A stretch of 41,887 bases of DNA, from NCBI GenBank assembly GCA_022793655.1, contig JAAWDG010000011.1:179135-221021 (forward strand). The letters are read 5' to 3'. The DNA is from Clostridiales bacterium. Its GTDB lineage: Bacteria; Bacillota; Clostridia; Oscillospirales; CAG-272. Positions within the stretch are counted from its first letter, which is position 1; the number at the start of each line of letters is the position of its first letter. The translations under genes and the position numbers were made by a program. This document shows positions 7,473-13,812 of the stretch, in pieces. The notes beneath the pieces are model-generated. The model did no database searches. It worked only from the letters and a program-made list of their open reading frames with translations, and was not told the DNA's origin.

Positions 7473-7711
7473 AATATAATCAGCCTTTCATCGCTGTCAA
7501 TCATGTCGCTATGGTTTTTACCCACCAGATACTCCATTTTTGAAAATTGTTTTTCTGTAACAGACAGTATTTGCACAGTTCCGGATGGCGGCTTGTTTTT
7601 GCGGATGATTTCCATGGCGGTGCGTTCTGCTGTCGGCGTGATCAGCATACGGCAATACACCGATTCCTGCATCATTAAAAAAACGTTTTTGATGACTGTA
7701 CGCCAGCTCAT
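7469..7711 (-). CDS. cas2: Cas1-Cas2 deletion fusion: adaptation-module remnant
   Basis: An 80-residue frame. Residues 1-6 (MSWRTV) are the conserved start of type II-A Cas1. From about residue 8 on, the protein is the C-terminal two thirds of type II-A Cas2: FLMMQESVYCRML, then KNKPPSGTVQILSVTEKQF, ending NSDERLIIL-like as SDERLIIL. A normal locus here has cas1 (about 290 codons) and cas2 (about 100 codons). The whole catalytic part of Cas1 and the N-terminal strand of Cas2 with its conserved Asp are missing. The fusion is in frame. Its ATG overlaps the cas9 stop and its stop overlaps the csn2 ATG, so coupling is preserved. It cannot catalyse integration; whether it folds is unknown. Confidence 0.85.
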   Translation of the reverse strand: MSWRTVIKNVFLMMQESVYCRMLITPTAERTAMEIIRKNKPPSGTVQILSVTEKQFSKMEYLVGKNHSDMIDSDERLIIL

Positions 7712-10700
7712 AGCAATGCAAGAAGATTTTCGCTTCTTTTTTCAAACAATCCTGATGGCGATTGGTCGATAATATAAGCTGATGAATAGTTTTTCTTCCA
7801 ATTGCTGAGCGATGAACTAAAATTTCCTGTAGAAGCAGCATGGGGGGCGCCGCCAACGGTTTGCAAATCACAGCCCCCAGCATTGCGGCCGAACACAGAT
7901 ATGATCTGCAATAAGCATTTTGCCTGTTCATCGATTTCTGCTAAAACAAATTTTTCACGGCCGCTTATCAGTATTTGGGCAGGGTTGGCCGGCCGTTTGC
8001 TGTATATGTTGCATCGCAGCTTTTCTGTCAATTGATCATAAAGAACAATATTGTTATCTTTCGAGATGCCGTCATATTTTTCAGAATAAACTAAACTGGG
8101 ATGCTGCTTTTTCTTCTCGACAAATCGTTCGATGCATTTGATATACCGCTCCCAACGATATCCCACAATTAAGGGTTCGCACAGCGAAACAATTAAACAT
8201 TTTCCTCCGTTTGATTTCCCGTTAATCGACATTCTCATACCATCAAGTTCAAGCAAGGTATTGATCTTAATTTTTCGCATACCTAATGGAAAATCCGCCG
8301 AATCAATGCTTTTATTGGTAATCTTGGCGATGTTTTCTTTTGCATACTGCTCAGCAAACGCATGGTCGGATAAAAACGGTTTTGCGTATAGCAATTCTAC
8401 AGGCATAAGCATAATCTCTGCTTTTTTACCAGCTGAATACTTGGTCATGATAAAGAACGAAGCGGTGGGTTTATTATAACCGCCGTATTTTTCAGTTGGC
8501 AAGCCTTTTTTCAGCGGCACAAGCCCTTTTTTTGCTTTAACGGGCTGCATGTCAAAGAACCCGCCTTTTCGGCAGAAAGCATATTTTGTAAAATGGATAG
8601 CATGTTTGTTGTGCACGATGTTTTTGACTTGGTTAATAGACTTTCCGCCTTGCCAAATGACTTTACCGGTATAAAGTTTCACCGGGTGTCCAAACAAGGT
8701 CTTAACCTTAAGGTTGTAATCGTCTCTATGTTCAGAAAACCATTTTCGTGTAAACTTTTCATGGTAGACATTTCCTACAACGATATTCAAATATGCGTCT
8801 TTGGCATGATGCATATCGTTGACTGCACGGGATTTTAACAGGTCAAATTCCTGACGGAATTCAGATACAAGTCCTGCTTTGACATAGACAATTTCCGTAT
8901 CGGGCCACTTTTCTTTTAGAAGTGTGGCAACGGCTTTCGTTGATTGTCTTGTCTCGACAAGCTGGCGGTTAATGAAGCCCCATTCTTCGTTTTCATCGAA
9001 AGGAGTGTGGCGCACGAGCCTTTTATACTTTTCCTCGGTAATAAAGGCATTATCACGTAATAATTTCCACCAGCTGCTCATCCGGTTACGAATTTCAGCT
9101 TTAATAGGGTAGTTATTACTTTTTTGCCCGTTTTCCTCGGAAAGGACAAGAACCTTATTATTGAGCACACTATCGTCTTTCACCTTTGATTGTGGGTAGA
9201 TATGATCAATGTCATACAGTTTTTGGTCGGCAAGATGTTCAATATCAATTGTTTTACCGCTATAGATTGATTTGCCAAGTTGCAAATAATATAAGAACAG
9301 TTTTTCGTTTTGCAGCCGATTATCCCGGTCATCACCCATATGATCCAGCATTTCGGACATGAGGCGCGCCTCTTCGAGATCGCACTTAGTAAACAACTCT
9401 TTTAATTGTTGATAACGAGATTTAGAACGTTTACCCTTATCCTCTGGTTTGCCCCCGCGCGCCATTTCAATGAAAATTTTTTCGGGGGCGGCCCCATTTA
9501 CTTTGACTACATCAGAAATAACAGCAAGAGTACGTAAGATAGAACGTTTGACAGAGTTAGAAATACGCATCTCATTCATGCGCTCATCAATGCTCCTTGG
9601 ATGTTCTCGATAATATTCTTCGTTGCATTTGACTATCTGTTTTTTGTATGTATATCGGTCTGAAAGAAGTTCATTCAAATTAATATTTTCATGCCACATT
9701 CTGTCAATGATCGAAATCACTTCGCCTGTTTGTTCATTTGGTTCTTCATAAAGTTCACATAACAACTCTTTTGACAATCTTGCAAAATCTTTGCATTTTA
9801 AATTTGAGATGTATCGTCTGTCATCCTCCGAAAGAAAGCTATATTTTTCATCGATCCATTTGCGAAAACGGGTCTTGCTTTCCGTGTAAGTCGCACGTTT
9901 GATGATTTCTTCTACATTATCGTAAGAAAGACGGCCGCTATGAAGCAAATTTCTAAATGCAATATGCGAAGAAAGGGAACTTTTAACCGTATCGTCAATA
10001 CCGCTGAGGGTGTCTAATTCCTCTTTGGTATAATGATTATTGCTTAGCAAAAAATCTTTTATTGCTTTTTTGGTGACTTTCTTGTGAGACATAAAATATT
10101 CATTATAGAGTTGTTGCTTTACATCAACTGGAATTTTCACCCCGTTCACAGTTAACGTGTTGATTTCATTTAGCACTTGAAATTTTTCGTTGAGCAGGGA
10201 ACATTTCGGCAGTACAGAGGCAAAGGGAAGGAATGTACAGGTGTTTGTCATTCGGTCGATAAACTCTTGCTCGCTCTTGTCAAAATCAATCAGCTTTTCA
10301 AAGTTCCAAGGGTATATTTTTCCTTCTGCTTTTCGAGAAAACCACGAAAAGTCTTTGCTCGCCCTGTTTAAGGGGCCGACAAAATAGGGAACCCTAAATT
10401 CAAATATGGAAAGCAGCTTGCCTTTCGCAGCGTATCCGTCTGCGTCAGCCTCGTTTAGGAAGGGAAGGTACGCGGATGCATTTTCTACAATCTTTTTTAA
10501 TTCTACCCAATATACTTGATGGGGAATGACTCTGTTATCTGAGTTGACTTGTTTCGGGCAAAGCATATTGGCATTGATTCTGTTCATGATAAAATCAAAA
10601 TTGTCTTTGTCAGACTCCTCCACTTGGAGAGAAGAAAGCGCTGTTTTTAAAAATTTGCAAAAGTCTTCTTGCGATGCCGTTGTCTCTGATTTTTTGATAT

Positions 10701-11772
10701 ATGCGGCATAATTGCAAAGATTTTGTTTTTTATCTCGGAATATCTGATCGTATTTTTTAGGCAAATACTTGCGAACAATTTGTTTTAAAAGCCGTAAATC
10801 TTTTTCATGGTTTTCATAAACTTTGATTTTAGCCTTGGATATTTCTTCTTCACCCGCTAAAACATCGGTTAATATCGTCCAGTCATACAACGCCTTTAAC
10901 CGAAGAATCAGTTCGGCATCATCGCCTATTGCCGAAAGAATAGGCGATAATTCCTCATCGCCTTTGTCGAGCGAAAAAGAATCAATATCAGCATATTCTT
11001 CGTTGCCAAACAATTCTTTTGCGGATGCTTTTCCTCCGCAAAGAAGTTTGAGCATAGCTTCTTTGCTGTAGAAAGTTCCATTGTCACTTTGTTCATTTTT
11101 TGGCGCTTTGGGCTTTCCGAATAGCAACAGGCAAAGTTCTTTGTATTTTGCGTTAATACCGCTTTTTTTCTTTAAAACATTGGCAAACGCTGTCTTATCG
11201 CACTTCCACGGCAAATTATCATCAAAGAAATTAATAAATTCATCATATATTTTTTGAAAATCTAATACTCCGGCTATATTATCTTTTGATACTTCGCTTA
11301 AAAAGTGTCCTCGATGCGCGACAAGCCATACGCAAGCCAAGTATACCAAACGCACATCATGAGGCGCTTTATTATGCATTAATTCGCAAATCAAATGATG
11401 AATGGTGGGGTATTGCTGATGATAATCCTTATCTTTGAAAGTCGGATCGTTGAATAGCGTGTACGCCTCTTTTGCGTCTTCACGCCATAGGGAACTTTCT
11501 TGGATGCGGCGATAGAAATGAACATCAACGTTGGCAATTTCATTTGCAAAAATTTGTTGAACCAGTTTTACACGCTGTTGTTTTCTGTCAAGGCGACGGC
11601 GTGCGGTTCTGAAATTGCGGCGTTCGTCGTTTAGCTGCGCAGCATCGAATAGATGTACCCCCCACATGGGTTCGCCCTTGTGTTTTAGCAGGTTATATGC
11701 TGTGTCCGATACGGCATAGCCTACAGAATCTGTACCAATATCAAGTCCCAAATAATATTTTTTGTTTGCCAT
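7708..11772 (-). CDS. cas9: CRISPR-associated endonuclease Cas9, type II-A
   Basis: A 1354-residue RNA-guided DNA endonuclease with every catalytic element present. RuvC-I is LGLDIGTDS with Asp11. The Arg-rich bridge helix spans about residues 51-76, followed by the recognition lobe to about 720. RuvC-II is IFIEMARGG with Glu769. The HNH motif is YDIDHIYPQS with Asp856/His857 and Asn872. RuvC-III is MHHAKDAYLN with His989 and Asp992. The C-terminal PAM-interacting region (about 1100-1354) contains LVPLKKGLPTEKYGGYNKP and ends QSPSGLFEKR, as in many clostridial II-A enzymes. The SpCas9-type PAM-reading Arg pair was not recognised, so the PAM is unknown. A GAGGTG site precedes the ATG and overlaps the tracrRNA -35 box. 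The stop overlaps the next gene by ATGA. Confidence 0.97.
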   Translation of the reverse strand: MANKKYYLGLDIGTDSVGYAVSDTAYNLLKHKGEPMWGVHLFDAAQLNDERRNFRTARRRLDRKQQRVKLVQQIFANEIANVDVHFYRRIQESSLWREDAKEAYTLFNDPTFKDKDYHQQYPTIHHLICELMHNKAPHDVRLVYLACVWLVAHRGHFLSEVSKDNIAGVLDFQKIYDEFINFFDDNLPWKCDKTAFANVLKKKSGINAKYKELCLLLFGKPKAPKNEQSDNGTFYSKEAMLKLLCGGKASAKELFGNEEYADIDSFSLDKGDEELSPILSAIGDDAELILRLKALYDWTILTDVLAGEEEISKAKIKVYENHEKDLRLLKQIVRKYLPKKYDQIFRDKKQNLCNYAAYIKKSETTASQEDFCKFLKTALSSLQVEESDKDNFDFIMNRINANMLCPKQVNSDNRVIPHQVYWVELKKIVENASAYLPFLNEADADGYAAKGKLLSIFEFRVPYFVGPLNRASKDFSWFSRKAEGKIYPWNFEKLIDFDKSEQEFIDRMTNTCTFLPFASVLPKCSLLNEKFQVLNEINTLTVNGVKIPVDVKQQLYNEYFMSHKKVTKKAIKDFLLSNNHYTKEELDTLSGIDDTVKSSLSSHIAFRNLLHSGRLSYDNVEEIIKRATYTESKTRFRKWIDEKYSFLSEDDRRYISNLKCKDFARLSKELLCELYEEPNEQTGEVISIIDRMWHENINLNELLSDRYTYKKQIVKCNEEYYREHPRSIDERMNEMRISNSVKRSILRTLAVISDVVKVNGAAPEKIFIEMARGGKPEDKGKRSKSRYQQLKELFTKCDLEEARLMSEMLDHMGDDRDNRLQNEKLFLYYLQLGKSIYSGKTIDIEHLADQKLYDIDHIYPQSKVKDDSVLNNKVLVLSEENGQKSNNYPIKAEIRNRMSSWWKLLRDNAFITEEKYKRLVRHTPFDENEEWGFINRQLVETRQSTKAVATLLKEKWPDTEIVYVKAGLVSEFRQEFDLLKSRAVNDMHHAKDAYLNIVVGNVYHEKFTRKWFSEHRDDYNLKVKTLFGHPVKLYTGKVIWQGGKSINQVKNIVHNKHAIHFTKYAFCRKGGFFDMQPVKAKKGLVPLKKGLPTEKYGGYNKPTASFFIMTKYSAGKKAEIMLMPVELLYAKPFLSDHAFAEQYAKENIAKITNKSIDSADFPLGMRKIKINTLLELDGMRMSINGKSNGGKCLIVSLCEPLIVGYRWERYIKCIERFVEKKKQHPSLVYSEKYDGISKDNNIVLYDQLTEKLRCNIYSKRPANPAQILISGREKFVLAEIDEQAKCLLQIISVFGRNAGGCDLQTVGGAPHAASTGNFSSSLSNWKKNYSSAYIIDQSPSGLFEKRSENLLALL

Positions 11773-11773
11773 A

Positions 11774-11802
11774 TTGACACCTCAACTTTTTTGTGATAAA
11801 AT
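11774..11802 (+). promoter_or_regulatory. Promoter of tracrRNA
   Basis: Consensus -35 TTGACA (11774-11779), 17-bp spacer and -10 TAAAAT (11797-11802) preceded by TGTGA. It lies immediately upstream of cas9 on the opposite strand. Its -35 box overlaps the cas9 Shine-Dalgarno sequence. Confidence 0.85.
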
Positions 11803-11808
11803 CTATCT

Positions 11809-11932
11809 TGTTATGTAGACCTCTACAAAATTACACTACGAGTTCAAATAAAAGATTTCTCAAATCGTCGATTTTTTCGACTGCACAGTGTGTGCTAAAA
11901 AGGTTTCCTTTTAGGGGGCCTTTTATTTTTTC
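11809..11932 (+). ncRNA. tracrRNA
   Basis: About 120 nt. The anti-repeat (11817-11849) is identical over 23 bases (11817-11839) to the plus strand of the consensus repeat. Against the crRNA it gives an upper stem, a GA/GAGU bulge and a 6-bp lower stem GUUUGA/UCAAAU, the same geometry as the SpCas9 guide. Downstream are a nexus stem GATTT-CTC-AAATC (11854-11866) and a hairpin GTCGA/TCGAC (11867-11881). A hairpin GCACA/TGTGC (11883-11895) and a terminator hairpin AAAAGGTTTCC/GGGGGCCTTTT with T-run (11898-11932) complete it. The 5' end is estimated from the promoter. It is encoded opposite to cas9. Confidence 0.92.
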
Positions 11933-11991
11933 TGTCGTTAAGCGGCAAAAGAAGATGCAAGATGTAACTAAAATTATGCCGCTATGCACAC

Positions 11992-12020
11992 ATTATATCA
12001 ATAGTTTGCAATTCAATAAT
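11992..12020 (-). promoter_or_regulatory. Possible second cas9 promoter
   Basis: Minus-strand -10 TATAAT (11992-11997) with a weaker TTATTG -35 at 16-bp spacing (12014-12019). It lies between the stronger cas9 promoter and the tracrRNA gene, and would shorten the 5'UTR without removing the antisense overlap. Confidence 0.4.
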
Positions 12021-12046
12021 AGAAAGAAACCAATTTGAACAAATAA

Positions 12047-12075
12047 ATTTTATCAAAAAAAGATTATTTTGTCAA
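12047..12075 (-). promoter_or_regulatory. Promoter of the cas9 operon
   Basis: Minus-strand -35 TTGACA (12070-12075), 17-bp spacer and -10 TAAAAT (12047-12052). It lies just downstream of the cotJC terminator, and a start near 12040 gives a cas9 5'UTR of about 270 nt covering the whole tracrRNA gene on the other strand. Its spacer (T-run followed by GATAAAAT) closely resembles that of the tracrRNA promoter. Confidence 0.75.
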
Positions 12076-12090
12076 TATTTAACAAAAGTG

Positions 12091-12128
12091 AAAGAAAAAG
12101 GCCGCTTAGTTTTGCCAACTAAGCGGTC
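12091..12128 (-). terminator. Terminator of cotJABC
   Basis: 10-bp perfect hairpin CCGCTTAGTT / AACTAAGCGG (12102-12111, 12117-12126) extended by two pairs. On the minus strand it is followed by CTTTTTCTTT, just after the cotJC stop. Confidence 0.85.
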
Positions 12129-12153
12129 AATTTGATTTTCTTTGATTCTTGTT

Positions 12154-12756
12154 TTAGTTTCGATCAAATTCTGGGTTATAGCGGTAAAAATTACTTTTAT
12201 CTTCCATATTGTCTTGTGCGATGCGCAGACAATCCGCAAAACGCTGATAGTGCACAATTTCTCTGGCTCTCAAAAAGCGAATGGCGTCGCTGACGTCTGG
12301 GTCGTCCGAGAGGCGCAGAATATTATCATAAGTGGTTCTTGCCTTTTGTTCTGCTGCCAAATCTTCGTTTAAATCAGCAAAGGTGTCGCCGGTGGATTGT
12401 AAAGTGCTGGCAGAGAAGGGAACGCCCGAAGCGGCCTGCGGATAAATACCGGTTGTGTGATCAACGAAATATTTATCAAAACCGCTGTCCTTGATTTCTT
12501 GTATTGTTAAGTTTCGTGTGAGTTGATAAAGAATTGCTGAAATAATTTCGATATGTGCCAATTCTTCTGTGCCGATGTCTGTCAGTGCGCCGATGATCTT
12601 TCGATCTGGCATGGTATAGCGTTGTGATAAATAGCGGGTGGCTGCGCCCATTTCACCGTCTGGACCGCCAAGCTGTGAGATGATGACTCCAGCAAGTTTT
12701 GCGTTAGGCGTTTTGATATTGACTGGATATTCTAACCTTTTTTCATAAATCCACAT
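12154..12756 (-). CDS. cotJC: Spore coat protein CotJC, manganese-catalase family
   Basis: A 200-residue protein of the CotJC/manganese-catalase family. Ferritin-like helices carry metal-ligand motifs, EELAHIE at about residues 64-70 and REIVHYQRF near the C-terminal third. The opening MWIYEKRLEYPV and the GGPDGEMGAA segment are typical. CotJC is assembled into the inner coat of the developing spore in the mother cell and may protect against peroxide. The ATG follows the cotJB stop directly, with a GGGGGTT ribosome binding site inside the cotJB end. It is the last gene of cotJABC and is followed by a terminator. Confidence 0.93.
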   Translation of the reverse strand: MWIYEKRLEYPVNIKTPNAKLAGVIISQLGGPDGEMGAATRYLSQRYTMPDRKIIGALTDIGTEELAHIEIISAILYQLTRNLTIQEIKDSGFDKYFVDHTTGIYPQAASGVPFSASTLQSTGDTFADLNEDLAAEQKARTTYDNILRLSDDPDVSDAIRFLRAREIVHYQRFADCLRIAQDNMEDKSNFYRYNPEFDRN

Positions 12757-13011
12757 TTAATTAACCCCCAATTCCCATGGCCATGGTGTCAGTGTCCAAT
12801 CCCAATGATTGCTGGTGTTTGCAGCGGCTGTTAATGGTCCGCACACCGCCTCGTATTCTTTTACTGCTTGATTATATTCGTCTCGCATGCTGTAAAAGTA
12901 TTGAAGCGCTTCTTCGCTTTCTGGATATACATCTAAATATAGATTAGCCTCTACGAGAGCAAAGCCGGTTTTTTGTACGTTGTAAAGAAGTGTATTTTTG
13001 TTGTTTTCCAT
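12757..13011 (-). CDS. cotJB: Spore coat protein CotJB
   Basis: An 84-residue CotJB. Family features visible are LLYNVQKTGFALVEANLYLD, the EALQYFYSM and YNQAVKEYE helices, and the Trp-rich end WDWTLTPWPWELG. The ATG at 13011 is chosen because GGAGG (13019-13023) lies 8 bases upstream; an in-frame GTG at 13020 would overlap that site. The ribosome binding site lies within the last codons of cotJA, so the genes are closely coupled. CotJB accompanies CotJC in the coat; its biochemical role is not known. Confidence 0.9.
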   Translation of the reverse strand: MENNKNTLLYNVQKTGFALVEANLYLDVYPESEEALQYFYSMRDEYNQAVKEYEAVCGPLTAAANTSNHWDWTLTPWPWELGVN

Positions 13012-13013
13012 TT

Positions 13014-13292
13014 TCAGCACCTCCGGCCTGGGGCGAACGGCAGATTTAGTTCTTTGAAAATTGTACCGGTTTGGAGCCCTGTATGCAAGTCATATAATTG
13101 ATCAAACGATTGTTTCGGCGCGTACACCATTGAGAGCGAATAAGCCGTTATATTTTGTGTTCGAGATGGAAAGCCACCAGTAACTGGTTTACAGCCGGCA
13201 GGAATCATGCTCGGATTTATATTTCGATTTGACATGCCCATTGATGCGTTAGTGGGAATGCCATAACGAGAAAAATTTCTTCTTGAATCCAT
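13014..13292 (-). CDS. cotJA: Spore coat-associated protein CotJA
   Basis: A 92-residue CotJA-like protein and the first gene of the coat operon. The conserved core is the C-terminal half, MVYAPKQSFDQLYDLHTGLQTGTIFKELNLPF in segments (about residues 55-87). The N-terminal half is a low-complexity, Asn/Ser/Arg-rich stretch that is longer than in Bacillus. The stop overlaps the cotJB ribosome binding site. A GGAG site lies just before the ATG. A CATAAGATA element (13323-13331, minus strand) resembles -10 boxes of mother-cell sigma factors, which would fit known CotJ regulation. Confidence 0.87.
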   Translation of the reverse strand: MDSRRNFSRYGIPTNASMGMSNRNINPSMIPAGCKPVTGGFPSRTQNITAYSLSMVYAPKQSFDQLYDLHTGLQTGTIFKELNLPFAPGRRC

Positions 13293-13322
13293 ATGGTTTC
13301 TCCTTTATTTTTTGTTTCAATA

Positions 13323-13350
13323 TATCTTATGCGGTATTAAATCATTTTGA
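13323..13350 (-). promoter_or_regulatory. Possible mother-cell sigma-factor promoter for cotJABC
   Basis: Minus-strand CATAAGATA (13323-13331) resembles sigma-E/sigma-K -10 elements. The upstream -35 match is weak (TCAAAA region at about 13 bp). cotJ is sigma-E dependent in Bacillus, so the assignment is plausible but unproven. Confidence 0.35.
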
Positions 13351-13365
13351 CAGGTGGAAAGGCAG

Positions 13366-13394
13366 TTGAAATGAGGGGTTGCTTATGTTATAAT
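13366..13394 (+). promoter_or_regulatory. Promoter of lon
   Basis: -35 TTGAAA (13366-13371), 17-bp spacer and -10 TATAAT (13389-13394). It predicts a leader of roughly 410 nt ahead of lon. A 10-bp inverted repeat (TAAGAACAAG / CTTGTTCTTA, 13394-13421) begins at the -10 box and covers the start site, a classic operator position. Confidence 0.7.
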
Positions 13395-13700
13395 AAGAAC
13401 AAGTCGTATGGCTTGTTCTTAGAAAGTTCATCTTGCAGCCTACATGGCTGAATTTCAGCAAAGATGGAAATGATAAACTGAGAAAGAATCGAAAATTTTA
13501 TGTTATATTATAGAAGCAAATCAAAGATTTGTTTCTAAAGTTTACTTTGTAGCTTATAAGACTGTATTTGGACAGGGGCAGAACCATTTGGCTTCCGGTT
13601 TTACAGGAACGTCCGGCTTCCGCCTTTAGAGAAAAGTCTTGTTTTCAGGTTGCAAAAACTTTGTGGAATTATAGAAGAAAATGAAAAGATTTCTTGTTTA
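13383..13700 (+). repeat. Three related hairpin motifs in the long lon leader
   Basis: Unit A (13383-13459) and unit B (13498-13575) share TTATGTTATA, a hairpin with half-sites like AGAACAAG/AGAAGCAAAT, then AAAGTTYA and about 68 percent identity over the next 38 bases, most changes being transitions. A shorter third motif (13669-13700, TTATAGAAG...AAAAGATTT) matches the unit B hairpin at 13508-13537. Between them lies a repeated GGCTTCCG (13590-13597, 13614-13621). The remaining 100 bases before lon show nothing further. Function unknown. Confidence 0.55.
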
Positions 13701-13812
13701 TGATTCGTGAATGACCGAAGATTTAACATTTAGGCGTATGAGAACAGATATTTGTCCTGTCAAATTAGGTATTCATTTATCTTGAGAAACAAGAAGTTTA
13801 ATGGAGAATATA

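Noticed and set aside
7518-7931. Minus-strand 137-codon open frame over the cas9 end and cas1/cas2 remnant.
   Set aside because: Its composition is frameshifted coding sequence; the cas9 and fusion frames explain the region.
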